From JAWLHJ01 sp039587535 (GTDB lineage Bacteria > Gemmatimonadota > Gemmatimonadetes > Longimicrobiales > Gaopeijiaceae), in contig JBDHIF010000002.1 of the NCBI GenBank assembly GCA_039587535.1, positions 130,645 through 194,644 of the forward strand: 64,000 bases of DNA. The letters run 5' to 3'. Position 1 is the stretch's first letter, and the number at the start of each line of letters is the position of its first letter. The position numbers and the translations under genes were made by a program. Of this stretch, positions 1 to 9,541 are shown piece by piece. A model generated the notes under the pieces. The model had not been told where the DNA came from. It made no database searches and saw nothing but the letters and a program-made list of their open reading frames with translations.

Positions 1-1371
1 GAGGCTCACGACGCAGACCGTCCGGTCAAGGGCACCCTCGTGCGGAAGATCAAGGGCGGCGTGACCGTGGACCTCATGGGCGTCGACGCCTTCCTCCCCG
101 GCTCGCAGATCGCGCTCCGTCGGGTCCCGAACATCGAGGACCTCATCGGCGAGACCTACCGCTTCAAGATCATCAAGCTCAACAAGCGGCGCCGGAACAT
201 CGTCGTGTCGCGCCGCGTGATCCTCGAGGCAGAGCGCGAGAAGAAGCGCGAGACCCTCGTGAAGGAGCTGCTGGTCGGGCAGGTTCGCGAGGGTATCGTG
301 AAGAACATCACGGACTTCGGCGCCTTCATCGACCTGGGCGGGCTCGACGGCCTGCTCCACATCACCGACATGTCCTGGGGCCGGGTGGGGCACCCCTCCG
401 AGGTCGTGAATATCGGCCAGGCCATCGACGTGAAGGTTCTGGACATCGACTGGAACCGGGAGCGCATCTCGCTGGGCCTGAAGCAGCTGCTGCCCTACCC
501 GTGGACGGACATCGACAAGAAGTACCCCGTGGGCTCGCGTGTCCGCGGCAAGGTCGTGTCCATCACGAACTACGGCGCCTTCATCGAGTTGGAGAAGGGT
601 GTCGAAGGTCTCGTCCACATCTCGGAGATGAGCTGGACCCGCAACGTGCGCCATCCGTCGAAGGTCGTGTCCATCGGGGATGACATCGAGGCGGTGGTCC
701 TGAAGGTGGATCCGAACGACGAGAAGATCTCCCTCGGAATGAAGCAGATCGAGGAAGATCCGTGGCTGGCGCTGCCGGTGAAATACCCCACCGGCACGAC
801 GCTCACCGGTACCGTGCGCAACCTCACCTCGTTTGGTGCATTCGTGGAGATCGAGCCTGGTATCGACGGGCTCGTCCACGTGTCCGATATGAGTTGGACC
901 CGCAGGGTAGAGCATCCCTCCGAGGTGGTCCAGAAGGGTGAGGAGCTGGAGGTCATGGTTCTCGACGTAGATGCCGAGAACAAGCGGATCAGCCTGGGCA
1001 TGAAGCAGCTGTCCGACGATCCGTGGCCCGTGATCTCCGAGCGCCTCGGGCCGGGTGTAGAGCAGGACGGTCAAGTCGTGCGCGTCCAGGACAAGGGGGT
1101 GGTGATGGACCTGGGCGACGACGTCGAGGGCTTCGTGCCCGCCTCGCACACCGGCATCGATGACGCCGACCGTCTGGACGAGTACTACGGTGAAGGAGAC
1201 ACGGTCCCGCTCAGGGTCATCGAGTCGGATGCTGCCAACCGGCGCATCGTTCTGGAGGTCACCGAAGTCCCGGAGCGGAAGTCGCAGGAGGAGATCGATG
1301 CGGCGAAGCTACGGGCGGCGGAAGCAGAGACCGATGATGGAGAAGAGGCGTCCGAGGAGTCGGACGACTGA
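1..1371 (+). CDS. rpsA: 30S ribosomal protein S1, 5'-truncated by window edge
   Basis: The reading frame is open from base 1, and the residues encoded before the first GTG (base 40) already match S1, so the true start lies outside the window. The visible part holds the end of one S1/OB domain (KIKGGV...VDLMGVDAFLPGSQ), then three very similar S1 repeats with the GxVxxITxFGAFIxL...GLxHISxMSW pattern near bases 275-490, 520-745 and 785-1010. A last, more divergent S1 domain covers about 1060-1260, and the protein ends in an acidic Glu/Asp/Ser-rich tail. S1 binds mRNA on the 30S subunit and helps initiation. The repeat number fits a five- or six-domain bacterial S1. The next gene starts 31 bases downstream on the same strand. 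Confidence 0.97.
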   Translation, partial: EAHDADRPVKGTLVRKIKGGVTVDLMGVDAFLPGSQIALRRVPNIEDLIGETYRFKIIKLNKRRRNIVVSRRVILEAEREKKRETLVKELLVGQVREGIVKNITDFGAFIDLGGLDGLLHITDMSWGRVGHPSEVVNIGQAIDVKVLDIDWNRERISLGLKQLLPYPWTDIDKKYPVGSRVRGKVVSITNYGAFIELEKGVEGLVHISEMSWTRNVRHPSKVVSIGDDIEAVVLKVDPNDEKISLGMKQIEEDPWLALPVKYPTGTTLTGTVRNLTSFGAFVEIEPGIDGLVHVSDMSWTRRVEHPSEVVQKGEELEVMVLDVDAENKRISLGMKQLSDDPWPVISERLGPGVEQDGQVVRVQDKGVVMDLGDDVEGFVPASHTGIDDADRLDEYYGEGDTVPLRVIESDAANRRIVLEVTEVPERKSQEEIDAAKLRAAEAETDDGEEASEESDD

Positions 1372-1402
1372 TTCCCGTCACCCGACCCTGCCGAGATCAG
1401 CC

Positions 1403-3280
1403 ATGCTGAGGCCTCGTGCCGGCGCCCGGACGCGTAACGCGTTCGGGCGCTTCGTATGCGTCCTCGGGTTGTGGGCGGGCGGGAGCTGCGCCGTCCCCGA
1501 GTCGGCGGGTAGAGAGGGGCCGCAGCCGAGGGAGTTGGAACATCCGGTCCTGGAGGTGGCGCCACTGGCGCCGTCCCGGCAAGCCGAAGCTGCGGGCCTG
1601 GTGGCTCGTGCGGAGGCCGCCCTGGCGGGTGGTGGCGCGGTCGAAGCCCTCAGGCTGGCACGGCGCGTCGTGGAAGAGTTCCCGGCGTCGAGCTCTTCCG
1701 GTAAGGCTCTGCTGTTGGTCGCACAAGCCGGTGTGACGGTGGGGGATGGGACCACGGCGGAAGAAGCGGCTCTGCGGTACCTCGCCCTCGTGCCGTCGAC
1801 GCACCCGAGAGTCCCGGAGTTGCGCGTGCTCCATGCCGAGGCGGCAGCAGATAGCCCCGACCGGGCGCTTACCCGCCTGGCTGAGCTTCCGCCGATGGCC
1901 GACCGGGAGCTGAGGGACCGGGTCGTGGGGCTGGCGAGGGCGGTGGTCCTGGACGCCCCGGACGGTGCCCTCGAATCGTTCCTGGCAGAGGCCGCCGCCG
2001 ATGCGGACGCGCGTCCGGTCGTGGAAGTGCGGGCTGCAGCGTTGGCCCTGTTTCGAGACAACGTGGTCGTGGCCGATTCGCTGGCGCGAGAGGCCCTTGC
2101 CCATGGGGCTGCGGGGACGGATGCGGCGCTGGCGGAGGCGGTGCTGTCGGGTGAGCTCCCGCAGGACTACCTGCCTACACGTGAGGTCACGCTGGGGGCG
2201 GTCCTCCCCCTGCAAGGGGCCCCGGCTCTGGCGTCGTTCTCCGAGTTGGTGTTGGAGGGAATCGAGGTCGCTGCGGTGACGGCTACGGGTCGGGCCCTGG
2301 ACGTGCGTGTCGCGGCTCGGGACGACGGTGGCGATGTCGGCCGCACGGCAGCCGTGGTGCGGGAGCTGGAGGCCGCGGGTGTTGCGGGCATCGTGGGCTT
2401 CCTCGAAGAGGTCTCGCTGGAGGTCGCCGCTGGTGCGCGGGTCGACGGCGTTCCGCTTGTCTCTCCCACCGCCAGAGCGCCCGGCATTGCCGCCGAAGGC
2501 GTGTATTCACTGGAGGGCGTCGACTCGGTTGGGATCCACGCGCTCGCTCGGCTGGCTGCGTCTCGAGGGTATCAGCGTGTTGCCTTTATCGAGTCCACGT
2601 CCCCCCTGTCCGCCGAGGAGGCCGATCTCTTCGAGCGGGAGTTGCTGCGATTCGGCATTCCCAACGTGGGCCGCTTCGCCTACGAAGAAGGGGCCACCTT
2701 CTTCGAGCCCCAGATTCAATCTGCCCGGGATGCCTTGCGGGAGGATGAGATCGCGGCGCTCGGGCTGACGGAGGACGATACTCTTCACGTCGAGATTTTG
2801 GACCCTGTGGGGGTCTTCGTACCCGTCCCGGCCGAAGACGTCGAGCTTCTCGCGCCGCAGATCACGCACTTCGGGCTGGACACCCTGGGGATCGAGGTCA
2901 TGGGGACGCGTGGGTGGACGGACGCCGAGACCCTGCGCCTGGTGGACAGCCGGCATACCGATCGGGTGATGGCGACTGCCGCCATGGGGTCGGGCGCCGA
3001 TGCTCCAGGGTTCCTGCTCTTCAGGGAGGCGTATGAGGCCTATTTCCAACGGACGCTGGTTAGCGCAGTGCCGGCCCTCGGATACGACGCCGCGCTTCTC
3101 ATCCTGGAGGCGTTGCGTCGCGGCGCTCGGACACCATCCGGGATCGTCGAGACATTGGGCGGGCTGGAAGACGTCGAGGGCGCGACCGGCCTCTTCGGGC
3201 TTGTGGACGGACGCGTGGTGCGCCGCACCCAGGTGGTTAGAGTCGAAGAACGCACGTTGACCCCGATCCCCACAGGTTGA
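1403..3280 (+). CDS. LpoA-like / ABC substrate-binding-type lipoprotein with helical N-terminal half
   Basis: About 625 residues. I place the start at ATG 1403, because it gives an Arg-rich n-region and a short hydrophobic stretch ending GGSC, a loose lipobox. The frame is open further upstream but overlaps rpsA. Residues ~45-250 are Ala/Leu/Glu-rich and look like TPR-type helical repeats. From about residue 255 (TLGAVLPLQG) the sequence has the type-1 periplasmic binding protein fold seen in branched-chain amino acid binding proteins and in LpoA, including VAGIVGFLEE, VPLVSPTA and ALGYDAALLILEALRRG. The helical-plus-binding layout favours an outer-membrane LpoA-like role in activating peptidoglycan synthases, or a solute sensor. 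The exact function is not settled. Its stop overlaps the start of pccB (TGATG). Confidence 0.7.
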   Translation: MLRPRAGARTRNAFGRFVCVLGLWAGGSCAVPESAGREGPQPRELEHPVLEVAPLAPSRQAEAAGLVARAEAALAGGGAVEALRLARRVVEEFPASSSSGKALLLVAQAGVTVGDGTTAEEAALRYLALVPSTHPRVPELRVLHAEAAADSPDRALTRLAELPPMADRELRDRVVGLARAVVLDAPDGALESFLAEAAADADARPVVEVRAAALALFRDNVVVADSLAREALAHGAAGTDAALAEAVLSGELPQDYLPTREVTLGAVLPLQGAPALASFSELVLEGIEVAAVTATGRALDVRVAARDDGGDVGRTAAVVRELEAAGVAGIVGFLEEVSLEVAAGARVDGVPLVSPTARAPGIAAEGVYSLEGVDSVGIHALARLAASRGYQRVAFIESTSPLSAEEADLFERELLRFGIPNVGRFAYEEGATFFEPQIQSARDALREDEIAALGLTEDDTLHVEILDPVGVFVPVPAEDVELLAPQITHFGLDTLGIEVMGTRGWTDAETLRLVDSRHTDRVMATAAMGSGADAPGFLLFREAYEAYFQRTLVSAVPALGYDAALLILEALRRGARTPSGIVETLGGLEDVEGATGLFGLVDGRVVRRTQVVRVEERTLTPIPTG

Positions 3281-4830
3281 TGTCGATCCAAGAGAAGCTG
3301 AAGACGCTGACCGAGCTTCGCGCCGCGGCCGAGGAGGGTGGCGGCGCCAAGCGCGTGGAAGCGCAACACGCCAGGGGGAAGCTGTCGGCGCGGGAGCGCC
3401 TGGATCTCCTGCTGGACGAGGATTCGTTCGTCGAGCTCGACCGATTCGTCACACACCGGTCCACTGACTTCGGCCTCGAGGAGCAGAAGATCCTCGGGGA
3501 CGGAGTGGTCACGGGGTACGGCACGGTCCACGGTCGACTGGTCTACGTGTTCAGCCAGGACTTCACGGTGTTCGGCGGGTCGCTGTCCGAGGCCCATGCC
3601 GAGAAGATCGTGAAGATCCAGGAGATGGCGCTGAAGAACGGCGCGCCGATCATCGGCTTGAACGACTCCGGTGGCGCCCGCATCCAGGAAGGGGTGGTGA
3701 GCCTCGGAGGGTACGCGGACATCTTCTTGCGGAACACGCTCGCATCGGGGGTGATTCCCCAGATCAGCCTGATCCTGGGTCCGTGCGCCGGAGGGGCGGT
3801 CTACTCTCCCGCCATCACCGACTTCGTCTACATGGTCCGTGGCACCAGCTACATGTTTGTCACGGGACCCAACGTCGTGAAGACGGTGACCCACGAGGAC
3901 ATCGACATGGAAGGGCTCGGGGGAGCGGACATCCATGCATCCACCTCCGGCGTAGCTCATTTCGCGATGGATTCCGAGCCGGAGTGTATCGCCGCTGTTC
4001 GCGACCTGCTTCGCTTCATTCCGCAGAACAACCGAGAGCTTCCGCCTCCGGTACAGGCCGACGATCCCCACGATCGACAGGATGAGGCCCTCCTCGACCT
4101 GGTGCCGGAGAATCCGAACCGTCCCTACGACATGAGGGACGTCATCCGCTGCGTCGTCGATGATGGTGAGTTCTATGAGGTGCACGAGCACTTCGCTGGC
4201 AACATCCTCGTAGGCTTCGCGCACCTGGGCGGTCAGCCGGTCGGCATCGTCGCGAACCAACCCTCGGTCCTGGCGGGGGTCCTGGACATCGACTCGTCCG
4301 ACAAGGGCGCGCGGTTCGTGCGGTTCTGCGACGCGTTCAACATCCCTCTGGTCGTCCTCGAGGATGTTCCCGGCTTCCTACCCGGCGTGGCCCAGGAGCA
4401 CGGTGGCATTATCCGTCACGGGGCGAAGCTGCTCTACGCTTTCGCCGAGGCCACGGTGCCGAAGATCACCGTCATCACCCGTAAGGCATACGGTGGGGCC
4501 TACGACGTCATGAACTCCAAGCACATCCGGGGAGACGTCAACTTGGCTTGGCCACAGGCGGAGATCGCGGTGATGGGCCCGAAGGGTGCCGTGGAGATCC
4601 TCTTCCGCAGGGAGATCGCCGAGGCCGATGATCCCGAGGCGGCCACGGAGCGACGGATCGAGGAGTACCGGGAGAAGCTGGCCCATCCGTACGTGGCGGC
4701 GGCCCGCGGATACGTGGACGACGTCATCGATCCCCGAGAGACCCGCCCTAGACTCATCTCCGCTCTGGACATGCTCCGCAACAAGCGGGACGAGAACCCC
4801 CCGAAGAAGCACGGCAACATTCCCCTCTGA
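3280..4830 (+). CDS. pccB: Propionyl-CoA carboxylase beta (carboxyltransferase) subunit
   Basis: 516 residues, the usual length for PccB. The ATG at 3280 overlaps the preceding stop. The protein is a pair of crotonase-fold carboxyltransferase halves. The N half carries GLNDSGGARIQEGV and LILGPCAGGAVYSPA, the first oxyanion region. The C half carries VPGFLPGVAQEHGGIIRHGA and VITRKAYGGAYDVMNSK. The segment ADIHASTSGVAHF is typical of propionyl-CoA rather than acetyl-CoA enzymes. It transfers carboxyl from carboxybiotin to propionyl-CoA, giving (S)-methylmalonyl-CoA. Its partners are the biotin carboxylase at 6259 and the BCCP at 9020, so the complex is encoded in three pieces separated by unrelated genes. 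A methylmalonyl-CoA mutase subunit follows at 9534, which supports the propionyl assignment. Confidence 0.93.
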   Translation: MSIQEKLKTLTELRAAAEEGGGAKRVEAQHARGKLSARERLDLLLDEDSFVELDRFVTHRSTDFGLEEQKILGDGVVTGYGTVHGRLVYVFSQDFTVFGGSLSEAHAEKIVKIQEMALKNGAPIIGLNDSGGARIQEGVVSLGGYADIFLRNTLASGVIPQISLILGPCAGGAVYSPAITDFVYMVRGTSYMFVTGPNVVKTVTHEDIDMEGLGGADIHASTSGVAHFAMDSEPECIAAVRDLLRFIPQNNRELPPPVQADDPHDRQDEALLDLVPENPNRPYDMRDVIRCVVDDGEFYEVHEHFAGNILVGFAHLGGQPVGIVANQPSVLAGVLDIDSSDKGARFVRFCDAFNIPLVVLEDVPGFLPGVAQEHGGIIRHGAKLLYAFAEATVPKITVITRKAYGGAYDVMNSKHIRGDVNLAWPQAEIAVMGPKGAVEILFRREIAEADDPEAATERRIEEYREKLAHPYVAAARGYVDDVIDPRETRPRLISALDMLRNKRDENPPKKHGNIPL

Positions 4831-4929
4831 GGCAGGTCGTCAGGCAAGGGGTGCGCGATTTCGGGCAACCCCAACCGTCTGCTCCCGCGTCCCACGTTCG
4901 TAAGGACCTTTCAACGAGGGAGCGTGAAG

Positions 4930-5925
4930 ATGAGGATGGGATGGATCAGGGCCGCTGGGCTGACCTTCCTGCTGGCGGCCTCCGCCGGTATCGGAGCGGA
5001 AGCGCTGGACGCGCAGCAACAGGAGCGCGAGCGCGAGTGCCGGTGTGTCGATACAGACGGATCAGAGCTCGAGCACTGTGTGTGCGTCCGTATGCCGGAC
5101 GTGGAACGGATCGTCACCCGGTCGCTCGCGGGGCTCAGCCGTCCACGGCTGGGCATCTCGGTCGTCATGACCGAGCCTTCCGAACAAGCGGACGGGGCGT
5201 TGGTTTCTGAAGTGCTCGAGGATGGTCCTGCTGATCGGGCTGGGTTGAGAGAGGGGGACATCATCACAAGGCTGAGCGGCCGTGCTCTCACGGCCCCGTT
5301 GGATGCTGAGGCGGAGCAGGATCTCGATCCGGACCGCGCCTTGCCGCCCCAGCGCCTTCTGGCCCTCGTTCGTGATCTCGAGCCCGGGGATGAGGTGGAG
5401 GTGGAGTACCTCAGGGACGGCAGAAGCGAGCGGACGGTCGTGGAAGCCGAAGACCTGGCGTCCTGGGGGAGCTTCACCATGCGGGGGCCCGGCTGGGATG
5501 CGGAGCGCTTCGGCGAGGAGATGCGTGTCCTGGGTGAGCGAATGCGCGCCCTGGGTTCCATGGAAGCGCCGCGTGCGCCCGACGCCCCCCGGGCGTTCCG
5601 CTTCGAGGGGCCCAGTGGTGAGAGATCCGTAAGGTTCGACTTCCGGAACCGATACCGGGAGGGGTTGGAGCTGGTGGGGGTGAACCCGGAGCTCGGCAGC
5701 TACTTCGGGACGGACCGAGGCGTTCTGGTAGCGTCCGTGCCGGAGGGCTCCGCTCTCGGGCTCGAGGCCGGCGACGTGATTCTAGACATCGACGGCCGGG
5801 CCGCGGACGATCCCGATCGGGTTCGCGCGATCCTCGCGAGCTACGATGCCGGCGAGGCGGTGACTTTCCGTGTCCGCCGCGGCGGAGCCGAGGTCGACGT
5901 TTCCGGCCGAGTAGGCGACGGGTAG
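4930..5925 (+). CDS. Secreted protein with two PDZ domains
   Basis: About 331 residues from ATG 4930, which sits 9 bases after a GAGGG ribosome-binding site. The GTG at 4924 is in frame but too close to that site. A signal peptide with a hydrophobic core (AAGLTFLLAASAGIGAEA) probably ends at an Ala-x-Ala site near LDAQ. A short Cys-rich stretch follows (ECRCVDTDG...HCVCV), with four Cys that could form disulphides. PDZ 1 covers residues ~73-160 (LGISVVMTEP...DGPADRAGLREGDIITRL) and PDZ 2 residues ~245-331 (VASVPEGSALGLEAGDVILDIDG). No protease domain is present, so this looks like a periplasmic scaffold or peptide-binding protein rather than a DegP-type enzyme. It lies between two carboxylase subunit genes with no obvious link to them. 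A hairpin follows its stop. Confidence 0.8.
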   Translation: MRMGWIRAAGLTFLLAASAGIGAEALDAQQQERERECRCVDTDGSELEHCVCVRMPDVERIVTRSLAGLSRPRLGISVVMTEPSEQADGALVSEVLEDGPADRAGLREGDIITRLSGRALTAPLDAEAEQDLDPDRALPPQRLLALVRDLEPGDEVEVEYLRDGRSERTVVEAEDLASWGSFTMRGPGWDAERFGEEMRVLGERMRALGSMEAPRAPDAPRAFRFEGPSGERSVRFDFRNRYREGLELVGVNPELGSYFGTDRGVLVASVPEGSALGLEAGDVILDIDGRAADDPDRVRAILASYDAGEAVTFRVRRGGAEVDVSGRVGDG

Positions 5926-6258
5926 ACGATCAGGCGCCCCGGGGCCGAAGGTGCCCCGGGGCGCCTCTTCGTGCAGGCCCCGACCTGCGCTGGGAGGTCG
6001 CCGGGCCGTGCCGTTCCGGCTCAGGACCGTATAAGGCCTTGTCGGCCTGCTTGTTGGATCCCTGGAGGGTCGTCCGTTAGGCCGTGCCGCGGCTCGCTCG
6101 CGGGCGTGGCGCAACGGGTCGCCGAGACTTCTGGCCCAACCCTTCAGGTCCGTGCTGCCGAGGTACCTCCCTCCCTGAGCGACCTGTTAACTTCGAGGGT
6201 TCCAAGCCCCCGGCCCGGCCGGTGGGGTCCGAGCGCCCGAAGCCAAAGGTACAGTCGT
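5926..6258. other. Intergenic region upstream of the biotin carboxylase gene
   Basis: 333 bases. It begins with the hairpin at 5932-5966. After that I see no convincing gene, RNA or strong promoter. An open frame extends upstream of the carboxylase start, but its translation resembles no biotin carboxylase and it lacks a ribosome-binding site. Confidence 0.5.
5932..5966 (+). terminator. GC-rich hairpin after the PDZ gene
   Basis: A perfect 14-bp inverted repeat, AGGCGCCCCGGGGC pairing with GCCCCGGGGCGCCT, has a 7-base loop. It starts 7 bases after the stop. The following bases (CTTCGTG) give only a weak U tract. Confidence 0.6.
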
Positions 6259-7761
6259 GTGATCCGGTCGTTGCTCGTTGCCAACCGAGGGGAGATCGCT
6301 GTCCGAATCGTGCGGGCCGCCCGAGAGCGCGGTATCCGAACGATCGCCGTCTATTCCGAGCCTGACCGCATGGCACCGCACGTGCTTGCGGCCGACGAGG
6401 CCCATCTGATCGGCCCCGCGCCGTCGGCGGAGAGCTATCTGCGTGTCGACCGGCTCATCGAGGTGGCCCAGAAGGCCGGAGCCGACGCCATCCATCCCGG
6501 CTACGGCTTCCTCGCGGAGCGGGCGTCGTTCGCCCAGGCGGTGGAGGATGCGGGGCTCGTGTTCGTGGGTCCCACGGCCGATACCATCGCAGCCATGGGT
6601 GACAAGACCGAGGCCCGGCGGCGCATGAAGGAGGCGGGTGTGCCCATCGTCCCGGGGCTGACAGAGGCGGTGGCGGATCCCGACGAGGCGTTGGCCGCTG
6701 CGGAGGAGATCGGGTATCCCGTCCTGTTGAAGGCGTCCGCAGGCGGAGGTGGGAAGGGGATGCGAGTGGTAGAGCGGAAGGAGGATCTCGCCAGGGCTTT
6801 CGAAGCCGCTGGCCGAGAGGCCTTGGCCGCCTTCGGAGACGCGTCGGTGTATCTCGAGCGTTACCTCGGTCGTCCCCGACACATCGAGATCCAGGTGCTC
6901 GGCGATACCCATGGGAACGTCGTCCATCTGGCCGAGCGTGAGTGCTCGATCCAGCGCCGCCATCAGAAGTTGGTCGAGGAAGCGCCTTCACCGGTGTTGA
7001 CCCCGGAGGAGCGCCGAGCGATGGGTGATGCAGCGGTCCGGGCCGCGGAGGCCGTGTCCTACAGAGGGGCCGGGACTCTCGAGTTTCTCTACCAGGACGG
7101 AGCGTTCTTCTTTCTTGAGATGAACACACGGATCCAGGTGGAGCACCCTGTAACGGAGCTGGTCACGGGCATCGATCTCGTGGATTGGCAGCTCCGGATC
7201 GCGTCCGGGGAGGCTCTCGCGTTCACACAGGACGACATTCGGCTGGACGGTCACGCCATCGAGTGCCGGATCACCTCCGAGGACCCGGACCACGGGTTCT
7301 TGCCGTCCACAGGGAGCGTCGCGCACCTCTCCGTGCCCACGGGTCCCGGCGTTCGGTGGGACGGAGGCATCTCCGAGGGCTCGGAGATCTCGCTCCACTA
7401 CGATCCCCTTCTCGGCAAGCTGATCGTGCACGGTAGCGACCGCGAGCATGCAATCGAGCGGATGAGTCGAGCCCTGGACGAGCTCGTCGTCGGAGGGGTG
7501 GAGACGTGTGCGCGGTTCCATCGCCGCGTCATGACCGAGCCTTCGTTCAGGGCCGGAGAGCTGTCGATCCGCTATCTCGATGAGCACCCAGAGTTGTTGG
7601 GAATGCCGCCGCCCGACGAGCTCCTTGCAGCGGCGGCGGTCGCGGCCGCGCTCTTGGAGCACGAGGACCGCCGGCGCCATGGAGCCCCGAGGATCGGTGG
7701 TGGGTCCGCCGGTACCGAGATGTCCGCCTGGCGCAGATCGGGAGCTCCTTGGAACCGGTGA
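6259..7761 (+). CDS. Acyl-CoA (propionyl-CoA) carboxylase, biotin carboxylase subunit
   Basis: About 500 residues from GTG 6259, with AAAGG upstream. From this start the protein opens with the classic SLLVANRGEIAVRIVRAA. It has the biotin carboxylase N domain and an ATP-grasp domain with the Gly-rich loop KASAGGGGKGMRVV. Further motifs are RPRHIEIQVLGDTHGN, AERECSIQRRHQKLVEEAP and the catalytic MNTRIQVEHPVTE. The C-terminal barrel holds AIECRITSEDP. It carboxylates biotin on the BCCP using ATP and bicarbonate. It is a stand-alone subunit without a fused biotin domain. Given the neighbouring pccB and mutase genes the likely complex is propionyl-CoA carboxylase, but the subunit could also serve other acyl-CoA carboxylases. 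Its stop overlaps the next start (GTGA). Confidence 0.93.
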   Translation: MIRSLLVANRGEIAVRIVRAARERGIRTIAVYSEPDRMAPHVLAADEAHLIGPAPSAESYLRVDRLIEVAQKAGADAIHPGYGFLAERASFAQAVEDAGLVFVGPTADTIAAMGDKTEARRRMKEAGVPIVPGLTEAVADPDEALAAAEEIGYPVLLKASAGGGGKGMRVVERKEDLARAFEAAGREALAAFGDASVYLERYLGRPRHIEIQVLGDTHGNVVHLAERECSIQRRHQKLVEEAPSPVLTPEERRAMGDAAVRAAEAVSYRGAGTLEFLYQDGAFFFLEMNTRIQVEHPVTELVTGIDLVDWQLRIASGEALAFTQDDIRLDGHAIECRITSEDPDHGFLPSTGSVAHLSVPTGPGVRWDGGISEGSEISLHYDPLLGKLIVHGSDREHAIERMSRALDELVVGGVETCARFHRRVMTEPSFRAGELSIRYLDEHPELLGMPPPDELLAAAAVAAALLEHEDRRRHGAPRIGGGSAGTEMSAWRRSGAPWNR

Positions 7762-9020
7762 AGCCGGCGGCGGTGGCCGTGGGGTCCGTCGAGGAAGTGA
7801 CCGTGCACGCACTCTCGTCCCACGGAGCGGGTGTGGGACGGCTATCCGATGGCCGTACCGTGTTCGTACCTCGGACTGCCCCCGGTGAGCGAGTCCGCAT
7901 CCGGCTCGAGCGGGTCAAGCCGCGCTGGGCCAAGGGGACGATGGTCGAGGTCATGGAGCCGTCGCCGGATCGGCGCGAGCCTCTCTGTTCACTCTACGAT
8001 ACCTGCGGCGGCTGCCAGCTCCAGCACCTACCGGAATCGATGCAGCGCGCCTGGAAGGCGCGCTTCGTCGCCGACGCCCTCGAGCGTATCGCGGGATTCG
8101 AGGACGTGCCGGTGCCCGAGGTGCTCCCTTCGCCGCGCGACGTCGGGTACCGGAGCCGGATGTCGTTCACCCTACGGCGCCTCCGCGACGGGAGGGTGGT
8201 GGCCGGACTCCATGCCCTGGACCGCCCAGCTCACGTCGTCGAGATCGCTGACGAGTGTGTCCTTCCCGAGCCCGAGATCTTGAGCGTATGGACGGGGTTG
8301 AGGGCGGCGTGGGGCACCGGCGCCCGCGCGCTCCCTCGAGGTGGGCAGCTCCGGCTCACCCTGAGGCGGGATCTGGAAGAGCATGTGACCTTGGTCGTAG
8401 AAGGCGGCCTCGCGCCCTGGGATCCGACGGCCTTGCTGGACGAGGTCGAAGGACTCACGGCAGTGGTCCATCGGCCACGCGGCGAGTCGGAGGAGCTACA
8501 GGTGGGGGCGGTCGAAGCGCGGCTGGGCTTCGTCCAGGCCAACGAGGACGCGGCGACGCTGCTCCGCGCACACGTGGCGGAGCAGGCCGAAGGGGCGAGG
8601 ACCGTCGTGGATGCGTACTGCGGCGACGGGGCGTTCGGTCGTGTCCTCGCTGAGGATGGGGTGGAGGTCGTCGGGCTCGAGATGGACCCCCATGCAGCCC
8701 GTGAAGCCCCACGGGAGGGCTCGTCTCCAATGGAGATCCGGGTCGGATCCGTGGAGCGATTGCTCCCCGGGGCTCTCCCGACCGATCTCCTCATCGTGAA
8801 CCCTCCTCGAACGGGCCTGGATTCCGCCGTAGTGGACGCGATTCTCGCTTGCCCGCCGGATCGGGTCCTCTACGTCAGCTGTGATCCGGCCACCCTCGCT
8901 CGTGACCTGTCGAGGCTCGCCCAGCGGTACGAGCTGGACGGGCTGCGCTGCTTCGACCTCTTCCCCCAGACGGCCCATGTGGAGACCGTCGTGGGCCTGA
9001 ATCTTCGAAGGGACCCCTGA
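7758..9020 (+). CDS. TrmA/RlmD-family RNA (uracil-5-)methyltransferase
   Basis: About 420 residues. I chose GTG 7758, which overlaps the previous TGA in the style of this region; TTG 7749 is an alternative. An N-terminal TRAM domain (residues ~10-65) is followed by the Fe-S cluster motif C-x5-CGGCQL near residues 74-84. The C-terminal Rossmann methyltransferase has VVDAYCGDGAFGRVLAEDG for SAM binding, LIVNPPRTGLD, and the catalytic-Cys motif LYVSCDPATLARDL. These are all hallmarks of enzymes that methylate U in rRNA or tRNA. Whether the target is 23S rRNA (RlmC/RlmD-like) or tRNA U54 cannot be told from sequence alone. The gene is wedged between biotin carboxylase and BCCP, with TGATG coupling to the latter. 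Confidence 0.9.
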   Translation: MKPAAVAVGSVEEVTVHALSSHGAGVGRLSDGRTVFVPRTAPGERVRIRLERVKPRWAKGTMVEVMEPSPDRREPLCSLYDTCGGCQLQHLPESMQRAWKARFVADALERIAGFEDVPVPEVLPSPRDVGYRSRMSFTLRRLRDGRVVAGLHALDRPAHVVEIADECVLPEPEILSVWTGLRAAWGTGARALPRGGQLRLTLRRDLEEHVTLVVEGGLAPWDPTALLDEVEGLTAVVHRPRGESEELQVGAVEARLGFVQANEDAATLLRAHVAEQAEGARTVVDAYCGDGAFGRVLAEDGVEVVGLEMDPHAAREAPREGSSPMEIRVGSVERLLPGALPTDLLIVNPPRTGLDSAVVDAILACPPDRVLYVSCDPATLARDLSRLAQRYELDGLRCFDLFPQTAHVETVVGLNLRRDP

Positions 9021-9541
9021 TGCTGTATCATGTCACTCTTGTCGACCGCACATTCCAGGTACGGGTCAGCCCCGAGGGCGTCGAGATCGACGGTCGGTTG
9101 GTGGAAACCGACCTGGCACGGCTGGAGGGCACCCTGCTGAAGGGACTCCGGGTGGACAGCGCGTCCCATCACGTGGTCGCGTACCACCTGGCCAGGGGGC
9201 GATGGGACCTCAACATCTCCGGTTACCCGCTGGAGGTCGAGGTCGTGGACGACCGTACGCGGGCCATCCGTGAGCTGACCGGAGCGGCGGCTGCCGGTGC
9301 CGGACCCAAGCCTGTCGTCGCGCCCATGCCCGGGCTCGTGGTGAAGGTCGACGTCTCTGCAGGGGACGCAGTCGAACCCGGCGAGGGCGTCGTGATCGTC
9401 GAGGCGATGAAGATGGAGAACGAGCTCAAGGCCGAGGCGGGGGGGGTGGTGGCTCGCGTCCATGTGAGGGCCGGCGATACCGTGGACAAGGGGCAAGTGC
9501 TGGTGGACTTCGAGAGTCCCGAAGTGGGAGAGGATGACTGA
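9020..9541 (+). CDS. Biotin carboxyl carrier protein of acyl-CoA carboxylase
   Basis: 173 residues. The N-terminal ~75 residues look like the linker region that docks carrier to carboxylase subunits. Residues ~97-170 form a biotinyl/lipoyl domain: VAPMPGLVVKVDVSAGD, then EAMKMENEL, whose Lys131 is the expected biotinylation site, then GDTVDKGQVLVDF. It carries the carboxyl group between the biotin carboxylase and PccB. Its ATG overlaps the methyltransferase stop, and its end overlaps the mutase start by 8 bases, so translation is probably coupled across the three genes. Confidence 0.92.
   Translation: MLYHVTLVDRTFQVRVSPEGVEIDGRLVETDLARLEGTLLKGLRVDSASHHVVAYHLARGRWDLNISGYPLEVEVVDDRTRAIRELTGAAAAGAGPKPVVAPMPGLVVKVDVSAGDAVEPGEGVVIVEAMKMENELKAEAGGVVARVHVRAGDTVDKGQVLVDFESPEVGEDD

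Noticed and set aside
3040..4260. 406-codon ORF antisense to pccB
   Set aside because: Shadow of a clear carboxyltransferase gene; no domain or ribosome-binding site.
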